64,000 bases of DNA from Vulcanimicrobiota bacterium (GTDB taxonomy: Bacteria; Vulcanimicrobiota; Xenobia; Xenobiales; JADMJV01), in contig JAHBVR010000016.1 in the NCBI GenBank assembly GCA_019637395.1, positions 160,805 through 224,804 of the forward strand, given 5' to 3'. The notes beneath the pieces were generated by a model. The model was not told the origin of the DNA, made no database searches, and saw only the letters and a list, made by a program, of their open reading frames with translations. Of this stretch, positions 31,102 through 40,066 are shown in pieces. The stretch's first letter is position 1; every line of letters starts with the position of its first letter. The position numbers and the translations under genes were made by a program.

Positions 31102-33152
31102 TTCAGCGGCCGGCGTCCCAGGCGCAACTCGTCGGCGACGCGTTCCGCTCCGTAAAGGCGCTCGAGCAGGTGCAAAACGACCGGCGAATGCACGGACACA
31201 TGCCGGGCCTGCCGGTCGCTGTAGAGGAAATTCCTGGTCAATCCAAAGCGGTTGCGATCAAAGTTGACACCTACCACTTCAGCCTGGCGATTGATGACCG
31301 GCGAACCCGAATTGCCGCCGATGGTGTCGGCCGTGCTCACGAAATCGTAGGTCATCTTGGGGTCTAGCGCCTTTTCGCGGTCCCACCAGCGTTTGGGCAA
31401 GCGAAAAGGCTCTTCGTTGTTGTGCAAACGGGCGTTGGCGAAAAGCTGGCCCAGCGTGGTCGCCCAGGGCACACTCCGGCCAGCCTCCTGGTAGCCGGAG
31501 ACTTGGCCGTAGGCCAGGCGCAGGCTGAAAGTCGCGTCCGGGGCCAGGTCCTTGCCCTGCACGGCAAACTGCGAGCGAGCAATCTGTGCGTAGGCGCCTA
31601 ATTCCGGTTCCATGACCTCCAATTCATAGCGACGCCGCACTTTACGCGACGCCTCGTCGATGGCAAAAGCCAGGTTGATCAGGGGATCGCCCTGGGCCTT
31701 GAGTTCAGCGGAGGTCATCTCTTTATAGCGTTTGCGCGCGCCCAGGCGGGTCACCGAACTGGAGCGGATCAGTTCGTTGGCGCGCGCTTCCGGACTCTTG
31801 CCGGCCAACAACATCTGCACGGTGGGGTGTTCCCCGCCCAGCGTCTCGGCCGCGAAGCTCAACGAGGCCGTCAACTGGGCCACTTCCAGCTCAGGGAAAA
31901 TCTCGGCCGGCGAAAGCACTTCTTGCCACAGCGAGTCCTGGTTGGATTCGCGGTATTCGCGCAGACGGTCCCCGTTGGACTTGCCTTTCTCGTTGCTCCA
32001 GCGAGCCAGGTGGCGCGCGAACTCAAAGGCGGTGCCCTGCACGGCCAGGCGTTGTTCCAAAAGGTAATACTCTTTCTCATAGTGAGAAAGAGTATTTTGA
32101 GCTCTGCTGATGACATCGTAGGCGGAACCGGCCTGGGCGGCCGCCTGGCGGTGAGAGTTCTCGCGTTGTTGCTTGATGCCCATCAAGCCGTGGTCGAGCA
32201 AACCCTCATACTGGCCGGAGTAGGCTTTACGCGCGTTAGCTACCGAGTAAAGCTCCGCTTGGGCCTGGCGGCGCTGCTCCGGTCCGCGCTGGGAATAGAG
32301 GCGCAGACACATTTCCTCGCTTCTGAGGGCGGCCAGGCGGAAGGGCAGAGTCTGGTCGCGCAGATGCTCGAGGCGCGCCATGGTCTCCAGACGATTGGTT
32401 CGACCTGGATGTCCGGTTACGAATACCAGATCGCCCGGTTTAGCCCCCTGCGGCTTCCACTTCATGTAAGGATTGCCGTGCAGCGGCTTGTTGTTCTCGT
32501 AGATACGAAAAAAACAAATGTCGAAGTCGTAACGAGGGTATTCAAAGTTGTCGGCATCACCTCCGTAGAAGGCGGCCGCCTGCTCGGGGGCCATCACCAG
32601 GCGCACGTCGGTGTATTTCTTGTAGCGATACAGGTGGTAGGCGCCGCCCAGGTAGAGAGTGACCACATCGCAGCGCAGCCCGGTCTTCTCGCTCTCGCTC
32701 TTTTCCAGAGCGGCCATGAAACCGCGCCGGGCGTTGGCCCCCTCCTCCAGGCTCATGCCGGGCTTGACGGTGCCCTCTACTTGAGAGGTGATGTCTTCGA
32801 TCGACTGGAGCACGTTCAGCTCCAGGTCGGGACACCTGGCTTCGTCGGCCAGGGTGGCCGCATAGAAACCTTGCTGAACCAGGTCTTTGCCCGGCCGGCT
32901 CAGCTTCTGCAGCGAGTCGGATCCGATGTGATGATTGGTCACCACCAGACCGTCCTGGCTGACAAATCCGCCGGAACCGCCGTTATTGAAGCGCACGCTG
33001 CTCTTCATGACGTGATCCAGCCAGACATCGGTCAGTTCAAAACCATAGTCCTTGCGCAAGCGTTCTCTCGGAGGTTGATTGAAAAGCCACATCCCCTCGT
33101 CGGCGGCCACCGGAGCCATCAGCGCCAGGAACAGCGCGGCACGTCTAATCAC
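31098..33152 (-). CDS. S46-family dipeptidyl-peptidase (DPP7/DPP11 type)
   Basis: The product is 684 residues from GTG 33152, overlapping the glyoxalase gene by 8 bp. It has a signal peptide (MIRRAALFLALMAPVAADEG) and then the family start GMWLFNQPP. The trypsin-like catalytic residues are His in VVTNHHIGSD (74-75), Asp in the DNFEYPRYDFDICFFR region and Ser in DTIGGNSGSPVINRQ. S46 enzymes act in the periplasm or on the surface, removing dipeptides from peptides that are then imported as carbon and nitrogen sources. The residue deciding acidic versus hydrophobic preference near the C-terminus cannot be placed with certainty. Confidence 0.94.
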   Translation of the reverse strand: MIRRAALFLALMAPVAADEGMWLFNQPPRERLRKDYGFELTDVWLDHVMKSSVRFNNGGSGGFVSQDGLVVTNHHIGSDSLQKLSRPGKDLVQQGFYAATLADEARCPDLELNVLQSIEDITSQVEGTVKPGMSLEEGANARRGFMAALEKSESEKTGLRCDVVTLYLGGAYHLYRYKKYTDVRLVMAPEQAAAFYGGDADNFEYPRYDFDICFFRIYENNKPLHGNPYMKWKPQGAKPGDLVFVTGHPGRTNRLETMARLEHLRDQTLPFRLAALRSEEMCLRLYSQRGPEQRRQAQAELYSVANARKAYSGQYEGLLDHGLMGIKQQRENSHRQAAAQAGSAYDVISRAQNTLSHYEKEYYLLEQRLAVQGTAFEFARHLARWSNEKGKSNGDRLREYRESNQDSLWQEVLSPAEIFPELEVAQLTASLSFAAETLGGEHPTVQMLLAGKSPEARANELIRSSSVTRLGARKRYKEMTSAELKAQGDPLINLAFAIDEASRKVRRRYELEVMEPELGAYAQIARSQFAVQGKDLAPDATFSLRLAYGQVSGYQEAGRSVPWATTLGQLFANARLHNNEEPFRLPKRWWDREKALDPKMTYDFVSTADTIGGNSGSPVINRQAEVVGVNFDRNRFGLTRNFLYSDRQARHVSVHSPVVLHLLERLYGAERVADELRLGRRPLK

Positions 33153-33561
33153 GCGGCTGCTCGGGCTTATCGCCAAACTTACTGGCCAGTTCGATCAGTT
33201 CCACGTCGTAACCATCCGGGTCTTTCACGAAGGCCAGGCGCGTTCCGCTACCGAAAACCTTGGGCGCGACCTTGGGGGCGGCACCGCAATCCAGGCAGTG
33301 CTGGTAAGACTTCTCCAGATCGTCCACGCCAAACGCCAGATGGCCATAGCCTTTGCCCAGGTCATACTCTTTGGTGTCCCAATTATGGGTCAACTCCAGC
33401 ACCGATCCCTCGCTCTCCTCGCAATAGCCGAGGAAAGCCAACGTGAACCGGCCGCTCTCATAGTCCTTGCGCCGCAGCAAGCGCATTCCCAGGGCTTTTT
33501 CGTAAAAGGCGATGGACTTGTCGAGATCGCCGACCCGCAGCATGGTATGAAGTAGACGCAT
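33145..33561 (-). CDS. gloA: Lactoylglutathione lyase / glyoxalase I
   Basis: The product is 138 residues with two betaalpha-beta-beta-beta modules. Metal ligands appear at H5 (RLLHTMLRV), E56 (GSVLELTHNWD), H74 (GYGHLAFGV) and E121 (GYDVELIE), the full set of glyoxalase I. FYEKALGMRLLRR and FVKDPDGYDVELIE are family signatures. It detoxifies methylglyoxal as its glutathione hemithioacetal, or possibly another thiol adduct. The strong AGGAGG before ATG 33561 and the coupled downstream peptidase and mazG make it the first gene of a three-gene operon. Confidence 0.93.
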   Translation of the reverse strand: MRLLHTMLRVGDLDKSIAFYEKALGMRLLRRKDYESGRFTLAFLGYCEESEGSVLELTHNWDTKEYDLGKGYGHLAFGVDDLEKSYQHCLDCGAAPKVAPKVFGSGTRLAFVKDPDGYDVELIELASKFGDKPEQPRD

Positions 33562-33597
33562 CGCGCCTCCTTCTCACCCGAGAAAACGAATCCCTCG

Positions 33598-34029
33598 CTA
33601 GCTGGTCAGGCCATACTGAGCCATCAGCGCGTTCAACTGGGAATCGAAACCAGACATCAACTGGGTATAGTAACTGCTGTCCAGGTTGGCGAAGCTGGTG
33701 CCGGTAGAGCTGATGGAACTGGGAATGCCGCCCATTTGGGCGAGCATTGTGTTGACATCGCTCACTCCGGTCAGGCCGGCATACTGCGAGGAGAGCGGCT
33801 GAGCCAGGGCTTCCAGCGAAGAGTAATTGTTCGCCCCGGAGAGCACGGAACCCCAACCGCCGCTCATCAAGCTCAAAGCCTGCAGCATCATTCCGGAAAA
33901 ATCCTGGGCCTGGTTGACCCCTAAGCCGGTCAGCCCCGTGCCGCTGCTCAAGGGCCCGTTGGCGACTCCCGAGGGAAACCCGAAAGTCGCGAACGAGTTG
34001 AAATTAGGGCCGATGATGGCCATATCCAC
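33598..34029 (-). CDS. Ser/Gly/Asn-rich tagged protein, 143 residues, unknown
   Basis: It starts at GTG 34029 with GGGGGAG seven bases upstream, giving MDMAIIGPNFNSF; an ATG two codons later would give MAIIGPNFNSF, closer to the other tags (MAINPNLP, MAINIGNFP). The rest is low in charge and rich in Ser, Gly, Leu, Gln and Met, with helical stretches (DFSGMMLQALSLMSG, SQLNALMAQYG) and no membrane helix or cysteine. The composition recalls exported filament or needle-like helical proteins, but that is only an impression. No family was recognised. Confidence 0.65.
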   Translation of the reverse strand: MDMAIIGPNFNSFATFGFPSGVANGPLSSGTGLTGLGVNQAQDFSGMMLQALSLMSGGWGSVLSGANNYSSLEALAQPLSSQYAGLTGVSDVNTMLAQMGGIPSSISSTGTSFANLDSSYYTQLMSGFDSQLNALMAQYGLTS

Positions 34030-34127
34030 GTCCCATCTCCCCCCTCACTCCAGAGTAGGGAGAGCTGGTTACGCCGATCTTGCCGAAAGTAAAGTGAGCC
34101 TAAAGTCTGGCTAAAAGTCTACCGGGA

Positions 34128-34619
34128 CTACACCAGGTAGCTGCTGTCGTTGACGTACAGCGAATTCTCACAATGGCGGTAGAGCGTCTTCCAATCGGTG
34201 TGGAGGTTGCAGTTACCTTCTTTGGACAGCGTCAGCTCGGTTTTGAGCGGTTGCAGACGGTCGTAGTCGTGGTAAGCCGAATTGGGATAGAAGCTACCCG
34301 CAACCCGCGAGTCAAATTGCTGCTTCATTACGTCAGCCATGGGCACCACCTCATCGGCCTCGACGGTGCCATTGAGTGGGCGCTGTTCTTTCTTCCACCA
34401 CAGGTGCCCGGTGGTGATGCGCTCATCTTTCCAGAGGCCGAAGTTGCGGCCCAATTCGTCATTGGAAACAAAGCGGTCGCTCGGCTCGACCAGAGCCCAC
34501 TGTCCGTCTTCCTTCTTCTCCACGAAGAAGCGATTGGCGTTGCGCACGACCGGCTGGCCGGCGCTGGTGAACTCCTTATAGACCTGTCGATCGGATACGT
34601 AGGTAGCGGGGATGCTCAT
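34128..34619 (-). CDS. Hypothetical protein, 163 residues, begins MSIPATYVSD
   Basis: GGAGAG precedes ATG 34619. The protein is soluble, polar and beta-rich, with many aromatic residues (HLWWKKEQRP, YHDYDRLQPL) and two cysteines near the end (GNCNLHTDW, YRHCENS). It has no signal peptide or membrane span. Its opening MSIPATYVSDRQV loosely fits the short N-terminal tags of other orphan genes here. It is divergent from the pilin operon; a TGGTGT-N7-ACACCA dyad lies between them. No family was recognised. Confidence 0.65.
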   Translation of the reverse strand: MSIPATYVSDRQVYKEFTSAGQPVVRNANRFFVEKKEDGQWALVEPSDRFVSNDELGRNFGLWKDERITTGHLWWKKEQRPLNGTVEADEVVPMADVMKQQFDSRVAGSFYPNSAYHDYDRLQPLKTELTLSKEGNCNLHTDWKTLYRHCENSLYVNDSSYLV

Positions 34620-34643
34620 CGTTTACTCTCCAGTCTATGTGTG

Positions 34644-34662
34644 TGGTGTCAAACTAACACCA
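34644..34662. promoter_or_regulatory. Possible operator dyad between divergent genes
   Basis: TGGTGT and ACACCA are perfect 6-bp half-sites separated by CAAACTA, in the 96 bp between the minus-strand gene at 34619 and the pilin-like gene at 34716. An ATGCTAAACT string at 34698-34707 resembles an extended -10 for the pilin operon, but no matching -35 was found. Confidence 0.3.
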
Positions 34663-34715
34663 TCAAATTCCCAGCATGCGACGAAAATGTTAATCCCATG
34701 CTAAACTGGGGATCT

Positions 34716-35168
34716 ATGCGCCGCGGCTTCAGTCTGATCGAAGTGATGTTCGCCAGTGGTGTGGCCGCCATCGGGCTGCTCACACTACTGGGCGCACTGC
34801 TATCGGTGAAACGAGCCAGCCTGAAGACCGCCGAAAGCGAACGGGCAGCCGCGCTGGCCGACCAACTGGTCGAACGCACCGTCCGGGAAGTGGCCCGCCG
34901 CGACAACGAGGCTTTTTGGGGCGCGGCCGACGACTCGTCCTGGAAAGCCGGCCAGGATGGCGAATTTCGCTATGAAGTGACTTCCCGGCAAATCATGGCT
35001 CGCAGCGGCGGTGCCCTGGGCATGAGTACCGGCGCCTCCGACAACAACCTGCGCTGTATCTACGTCAAGGTCTGGTGGTGGTCGACCGAAGCCGGCAGCC
35101 GGCAAGGCTACGGCCAGCTTCAAGTGACCACTTCCCGGCTGATCAACCGCATTCGGATCGGCGACTGA
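34716..35168 (+). CDS. Type IV pilin-like / pseudopilin protein (PilV/GspI-like)
   Basis: The product is 150 residues from ATG 34716 (an upstream ATG at 34698 is in frame). The prepilin signature is MRRGFSLIEVMFASG: basic leader, Gly at -1, Phe at +1 and Glu at +5, so it should be cut and methylated by a prepilin peptidase, which is not in this window. A hydrophobic helix of about 20 residues follows (MFASGVAAIGLLTLLGALL). The globular part has a Trp-rich strand (VKVWWWSTEAG). Minor pilins of this size prime pilus or pseudopilus assembly. It heads the operon of three pilin-like genes and a regulator. Confidence 0.88.
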   Translation: MRRGFSLIEVMFASGVAAIGLLTLLGALLSVKRASLKTAESERAAALADQLVERTVREVARRDNEAFWGAADDSSWKAGQDGEFRYEVTSRQIMARSGGALGMSTGASDNNLRCIYVKVWWWSTEAGSRQGYGQLQVTTSRLINRIRIGD

Positions 35169-35807
35169 ATGCAACGCCGCGGCTTCACCCTGCTGGAACT
35201 CTCGCTGGCCTCCACCCTGGTAGCCGTGGTTCTAACGGTTGCCAGCGTGCTGCTCTACTACGGCATGCGCAACTGGCGCCAACTCGATCAGACCCAGGAC
35301 GCCAGTTTTCAGCTCAGCAAAGCCTGCCGCCATCTCCGCGAAGAACTCCGCCAAACTTCTTTCAACGAATGCCGGATCGACCACCATGGAGAAATGGGCG
35401 ACGTGGTCACCTTTCTTTCCGCTCTCGACGAGTCCGGCGGGGAAGTCCTCTTCCAGCCCGACGGCAGCCCCTTCTGGCAGCGCAACGTGATGTATTACCT
35501 GATTCAGCCGCCGGGAGACACCTGCCAGGTGGCCGACTGCTCTCACAAGCGCTTGCTGCGTCTGTCCCTGGACACCGGCAAGGCGACCAACGCCGACAGC
35601 GACCCGGCCGTCAGCCAGGAAGATTTGTTGGCGGAACCGCTGGATAAGTTGCGAGCCGATGCGCCGGTCGTGGCCGTCAATCTGAAAAGCCTGACCATTC
35701 AACTGGCCCCCGACCCGGTGGCCTTTCCCGACGAAGTAAAGGTGGAAGTGGTTGGCGAACGCGGTGCGCAGATGCAGTTTTCCGTCTTTCCGAGGAATGT
35801 CCAATGA
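35169..35807 (+). CDS. Type IV pilin-like / pseudopilin protein (PilW/GspJ-like)
   Basis: The product is 212 residues and its ATG directly follows the previous stop. The leader MQRRGFTLLELSLAST is a textbook prepilin site with Glu at +5, followed by a 20-residue hydrophobic helix (LASTLVAVVLTVASVLLYY). The length and the C-terminal LTIQLAPDP... VKVEVVGERG strands are like PilW/GspJ. Its stop overlaps the ATG of the next gene (ATGA). It is a probable minor subunit of the tip complex. Confidence 0.88.
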   Translation: MQRRGFTLLELSLASTLVAVVLTVASVLLYYGMRNWRQLDQTQDASFQLSKACRHLREELRQTSFNECRIDHHGEMGDVVTFLSALDESGGEVLFQPDGSPFWQRNVMYYLIQPPGDTCQVADCSHKRLLRLSLDTGKATNADSDPAVSQEDLLAEPLDKLRADAPVVAVNLKSLTIQLAPDPVAFPDEVKVEVVGERGAQMQFSVFPRNVQ

Positions 35808-37774
35808 AGCGCAGGGCTTTCGTGTTGTTGAGCGTGCTGCTGGTCATGCTGGTGGTGGGCATGCTGCTGCGCGCCGCCATCTTTCGCATGCCGGTGGTGA
35901 CCGGAGCCTATCGCCACGCCAGCGACAAGGAAGAAGCGCGCCGCGCCGCCGAATCAGGCCTGGAGTATGCGCTCACCCGGCTGCGTGAAAACCCCCGCTG
36001 GTGCGGCAACTCCAACGACACGGTGGTCGACCAACCAGGCCTGCGAGTGGTCGAGCAACGCGGCAATGTCTTTGGTGAGCTGACCACCGAAGGCAGCGCC
36101 GGTAGCCAGTTCCGCCTCCGTTTCAACTATCAGGACGGTCCCGGAGGTGGCGAAAGCCTGGCCGATCCTCCGTCCGCCTACTGGCTCAAAACTCCCTGGA
36201 TCTCGGTCAACAATCTACTGGGCACCAGCAACGCCAACATCCCTCTGGGCGACGGGCCCGACGGCCGCGTCCTGGACCCACCCAACCTGCACGGTCTGGT
36301 GCCTCCCCAAAGCGTCACCCTGCGCTGCGAAGGAGTGTGCAACCGCCAGTCGGTAGTGGTCGAAAGCGTCTATCGGGTGAGCGCCAACCACGCAGTGGCG
36401 GACGCGGTGGTCATGGCCGGCGGAGATCTCAACCTCAACACCGTCGCCAATATCACACTGGACGCCACTCATCCACGCAACTCGGCCGACAATTGGGTGC
36501 GCCTGCGCACCAAAAAAGGGCTGAACGCCGTGCATCCAGGCGGAGGAGCGGCCGAGCTCAAGGTGGCACCCGGGCGCAAAGCACAATTGGCCAGGGACGC
36601 CGCCCGCGGTCTGGTGGCTCGCTTCGACCCGGACGCGGTTTCGGTGGTGCAGGAAGACGCCAACGACGGCAAAGACTTCTATTCGGTCAAATGGGAAAAC
36701 GTCCATCAAGCCGACAGCAACCCCAACACCAACACGGCCGTGCACATTCCGGCCGGCACTTACGTGGCCTGGGACGATGGCAGCGTTCACTACTTCGACA
36801 AGACTCTCAATCAATATCGCAGATTTATCGCCAACGAAGGCAACCGGGACGACCCCGGAACGGTGGTGAGTCCGCGGCTGGATGAACTGCGTACCGCCAA
36901 AAATCTGGAGAGCAACCCGAATATGTTGGTGCGCGCCCGCGACCTGCCCTACTATCGGGGTGACCAATTGCGCATGGAGCCGGGAGTGCTGTGGAACCTG
37001 AAGAACACCGACATGCTCATTCAGACCTCTCCCAAAGGCGTTCAGGACTTTTCCTTCGTGCCCAAGTTCCCGGCTCCGTCCAGCAGCACTCAGGAAGACT
37101 TTACCGAGCCACCCGGCGGCAGCTATTCGCCTGATAACCTGATGCTTTCCATGGTCAACACCACCATCACCGCCCCCGCCAAGGTCAACCTGCAGTGCTG
37201 CGTCAAAGGCCGTTCAGGCACCATCACCAGCGAAGGCGATATGAGCATCGTAGCCGGCCGCACGCTCACCTTGAAGGGTCAACCCACCAAAATTCAAGAC
37301 CTCGACGATATCGACCCCGCTTTGTTGGCCACTCTGGCCGAAAAGGCCCGGCGCGAAGGCGGCAAAGAAAGAGCCGGAATGGGCCTGGCCGATGACGATA
37401 GCGGTACTTTGCAGCTCAACATCTACAGCAAGGCCGACGTCACCATTTCCTCTTTCGCCGGCCATAGTTATCGCAGCCTGGGCTTCCAAGGGCTGATGTA
37501 CAGCTGGGGTAATTTTCGCCTGAATGCCGGCGAAGCCAATGCTGACCTGCACCGCGGCAATGTGGTGCTGACCGGTTCGCTGGTTTCCTACGGAAATGAC
37601 CCGGTCAGCCAGCAGCCGGGTCAAGGTCCCGATAAGGGCGGCGTCAGCATGATCGCCAATCGCATTCGGCTTACCTTCGACCCTCGTTTCCTACCCGCCA
37701 TCAACCAGCTCCAGCCCGACGGAACGGCCCTCTTTCAATTGACCCGCAGCGCCTATCGCGTCATGCCGCGCTAG
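35804..37774 (+). CDS. Large PilX/GspK-like minor pilin, 656 residues
   Basis: The N-terminus MKRRAFVLLSVLLVMLVVGMLLRAAIF is a pilin-like helix with Ala in place of Gly before Phe and no Glu at +5, as in GspK/PilX-type proteins that cap the pseudopilus. The usual RAAESGLEYALTRLRENP helix of PilX proteins follows at about 46-65. The body is far larger than PilX (~200) or GspK (~330): roughly 580 residues of beta-rich sequence (for example VAGRTLTLKGQPTKI, LTGSLVSYGNDP), suggesting a fused adhesin or a tip domain. Four bp overlap with the upstream gene. The regulator gene starts at the next base after its stop. Confidence 0.83.
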   Translation: MKRRAFVLLSVLLVMLVVGMLLRAAIFRMPVVTGAYRHASDKEEARRAAESGLEYALTRLRENPRWCGNSNDTVVDQPGLRVVEQRGNVFGELTTEGSAGSQFRLRFNYQDGPGGGESLADPPSAYWLKTPWISVNNLLGTSNANIPLGDGPDGRVLDPPNLHGLVPPQSVTLRCEGVCNRQSVVVESVYRVSANHAVADAVVMAGGDLNLNTVANITLDATHPRNSADNWVRLRTKKGLNAVHPGGGAAELKVAPGRKAQLARDAARGLVARFDPDAVSVVQEDANDGKDFYSVKWENVHQADSNPNTNTAVHIPAGTYVAWDDGSVHYFDKTLNQYRRFIANEGNRDDPGTVVSPRLDELRTAKNLESNPNMLVRARDLPYYRGDQLRMEPGVLWNLKNTDMLIQTSPKGVQDFSFVPKFPAPSSSTQEDFTEPPGGSYSPDNLMLSMVNTTITAPAKVNLQCCVKGRSGTITSEGDMSIVAGRTLTLKGQPTKIQDLDDIDPALLATLAEKARREGGKERAGMGLADDDSGTLQLNIYSKADVTISSFAGHSYRSLGFQGLMYSWGNFRLNAGEANADLHRGNVVLTGSLVSYGNDPVSQQPGQGPDKGGVSMIANRIRLTFDPRFLPAINQLQPDGTALFQLTRSAYRVMPR

Positions 37775-40066
37775 ATGTCCTATCAAATCCTGCTGGTAGA
37801 AGACGATCTCGATCTACGCGAGACCATGCTGGACGTGCTCAGCGAACAAGGTTATCAGGTGCTGGCGGTGGCCTCCGGCCAGCAAGCCGTCGACCAGGCC
37901 AGTCACCAACACTTCGACCTGGTCATCACCGATATCCGCATGGAAGGGATGGACGGTCTCGAGGCGCTGGAACGCACGCGCAAAATCCAGCCGTCCGTGT
38001 CCAGTCTGGTGGTCAGCGGTTACGCCTCCGAGCACGAAACCCTGAAAGCGCTCTCCTTGAACGTGGGCGGCTATTTGAAAAAGCCCTTCGCCGTCCAGGA
38101 GTTCCTCAACGCCGTGGCCGAGCTGCTGGCTCGCCGTGGAGCCGAAAGCGAGCGCAATCGGGAGCTACTCACTCTGCGCCGGGCTCTCAAGTGGTCTTTG
38201 GAAAATTCCGCCCGCCTGGGAGAAGAACTTTCCTGGACCTCCGCCCGCGGCCGCCCCGACGAAGCCGGGGCCCTGGCTTACCGCCTGGCCACCGCCCTGG
38301 GCCTGGCCCCGCCCGCCTGTGAGCAGATTCGCCTGGCCACCATGCTCTATCCCCTGCAACTCTCACCGCGCTTTCGCATTTCCGCTCAGGCCCTGGAGGA
38401 AAGCTCCATCATGCGCCCCATCGGCAGCGCCCTGAGCGCTTTGCAACAGTCCGCTGAACCGTTGCCGCTGGCGGCGCGGTTGGTCCATTTCAGTTGGCGC
38501 CTGCTGGAGCAGCGCCATCAAATGGGGGAGCTGCCGCCCAGCGAAACGATCGAAGACCCGCTCCTGCGCCCGGCTTATGAGCAAGTGCGCCAGAGCGATT
38601 GGGAAAGCGAGGCCGGTCAGGAAGAGCGCTGGGGCGGCGGCCATAACCCGCAAAGCAGCCTGCTGTTTTTAGGACAGGCCCTGGAGGAGGCCGGCGATCC
38701 GGGGGCGGCCCAGGCCTTCTCCCAATTACTTTCCCAGGAAGGCATCAGCGCCGCCAAAGTAGAGGCGGCTTTGGGCCTGGCCCGGCTCAGTCTGGCCCGC
38801 CAGGACGGCGGGGCCTGCCTGCAGTGGTCGGCGCGGGCGGTCGAACTGAGTTCCCACCTGGGTCCCATCAGCCACGCTCTGGCCCAGTTGGAGCGCGCCC
38901 TGCTGTTGCATCAAGGGAAAGCTCCCCAGGCTCCCTTAGAACTGCAGCAGGCGCTGTCGATGTGCGGCTCGCTACCGCTGGCTCGCGCTCTGGCCCAACT
39001 GGCTCTCGGTCAGAGTGAAGGACTGGAATTCCTGTTGCGTCCGGAAAACCGTGGGGAGATCGGCCGCCGCTGGACCTGGATGCTGGGAGCCGCCCTGGAA
39101 GTATCGGTAGCCACCGAGCCAACCCCGTTACTCTTTCCTTTCGCTCGAGAACTCAGCGAGCTCTTGGCGCGCGGACGGCTCTCGCTTCCCGCCCGGCGCC
39201 GCCTGCTGGCCTGCTGCCAGCAACTGCAGAGCGTGCCCGAAGAACTGGTCACTCGCTTGCTGGCCGATGGCGAAGCCGAAATCCGCGCCGGAGCCCGGCA
39301 TCTCAGCAGCACCCAGGCTCAGCCGCTGATGCGCTTGTTGACACTCGGCTACCTGCAGTGCCACATCGGTCCCAAACGAGTCGAGGAGAGCCAGTGGAAA
39401 TCGAGCAAAAGTAAATATATGCTGGCTTACCTGGCCGCTCACCGGGGTTGGGTCAACGAGGAATTTCTGCTCGAGTGCTTTTGGCCCGATAGCGGGCCGG
39501 GCGGCCGGCGCAACCTGCACAACAATATCTATTACTTGCGCAAATGTCTGAAAGCCCATCTGTCGGAAGAACAAGAACCGATTTTACGCGAAAAAGAGGC
39601 GCTTTGCCTCAATCCCACCCTGGCCCTCTGGCATGATCTGGATGAATTCAACGGCGCCTTCGAAAGTGGCGACCTGCGGCGCACCGTCGAGCTTTACAGC
39701 GGGCCGTTTCTGGAAGGCTGCTACATGGACTGGGTGCTGCCCATCCGCCAAAGCCTGGAAGACAAGTATTTACAGGCTCTGGCTCGATTGGCTCAGAGCA
39801 GCGCCGACCAGGGCCGCTACCAGGAAGCCCTGGAACTGTCCACTCGTTTACTCTCGTCTGATCCGGCCAGCCAGGAAGGGCATCTATTGAAAATGCGCGC
39901 CCATCTGGGGCTGGGCCAGCCGGAAGCAGCTATTCGTCAGTACAAAACCTGCGAGCGCGTCCTGCAGGAAGAACTGCACAGCGAACCCTCCATGGCCCTG
40001 GTCACCGTCTACCAGCGAGCCCGCCACGGTCTGCCCGATGAAGCGATGGAGAAATTGTCGCGCTGA
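37775..40066 (+). CDS. Response regulator with degenerate HD-GYP-like and SARP/BTAD domains
   Basis: The product is 763 residues. REC domain 1-120: acidic pocket D10/D11, phospho-acceptor D53 in ITDIRMEGMDG, S81 and K103 in LKKPF. Residues ~130-250 align with HD-GYP architecture (AYRLATALGL, LATMLYPLQ, LPLAARLVHFSWRLLE) but have lost the HD and GYP residues, so no phosphodiesterase activity is expected. A helical middle region follows. At ~510-593 a winged helix (SSKSKYMLAYLAAHRGWVNEEFLLECFWP, NLHNNIYYLRKCL) and at ~595-755 a BTAD/TPR domain match SARP-type activators. The histidine kinase at 41367 is a possible partner. It is in the pilin operon. Confidence 0.88.
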   Translation: MSYQILLVEDDLDLRETMLDVLSEQGYQVLAVASGQQAVDQASHQHFDLVITDIRMEGMDGLEALERTRKIQPSVSSLVVSGYASEHETLKALSLNVGGYLKKPFAVQEFLNAVAELLARRGAESERNRELLTLRRALKWSLENSARLGEELSWTSARGRPDEAGALAYRLATALGLAPPACEQIRLATMLYPLQLSPRFRISAQALEESSIMRPIGSALSALQQSAEPLPLAARLVHFSWRLLEQRHQMGELPPSETIEDPLLRPAYEQVRQSDWESEAGQEERWGGGHNPQSSLLFLGQALEEAGDPGAAQAFSQLLSQEGISAAKVEAALGLARLSLARQDGGACLQWSARAVELSSHLGPISHALAQLERALLLHQGKAPQAPLELQQALSMCGSLPLARALAQLALGQSEGLEFLLRPENRGEIGRRWTWMLGAALEVSVATEPTPLLFPFARELSELLARGRLSLPARRRLLACCQQLQSVPEELVTRLLADGEAEIRAGARHLSSTQAQPLMRLLTLGYLQCHIGPKRVEESQWKSSKSKYMLAYLAAHRGWVNEEFLLECFWPDSGPGGRRNLHNNIYYLRKCLKAHLSEEQEPILREKEALCLNPTLALWHDLDEFNGAFESGDLRRTVELYSGPFLEGCYMDWVLPIRQSLEDKYLQALARLAQSSADQGRYQEALELSTRLLSSDPASQEGHLLKMRAHLGLGQPEAAIRQYKTCERVLQEELHSEPSMALVTVYQRARHGLPDEAMEKLSR

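Noticed and set aside
31827-33446. Long plus-strand frame opposite the S46 peptidase
   Set aside because: Antisense to a clear protease with intact motifs; translation shows no family.
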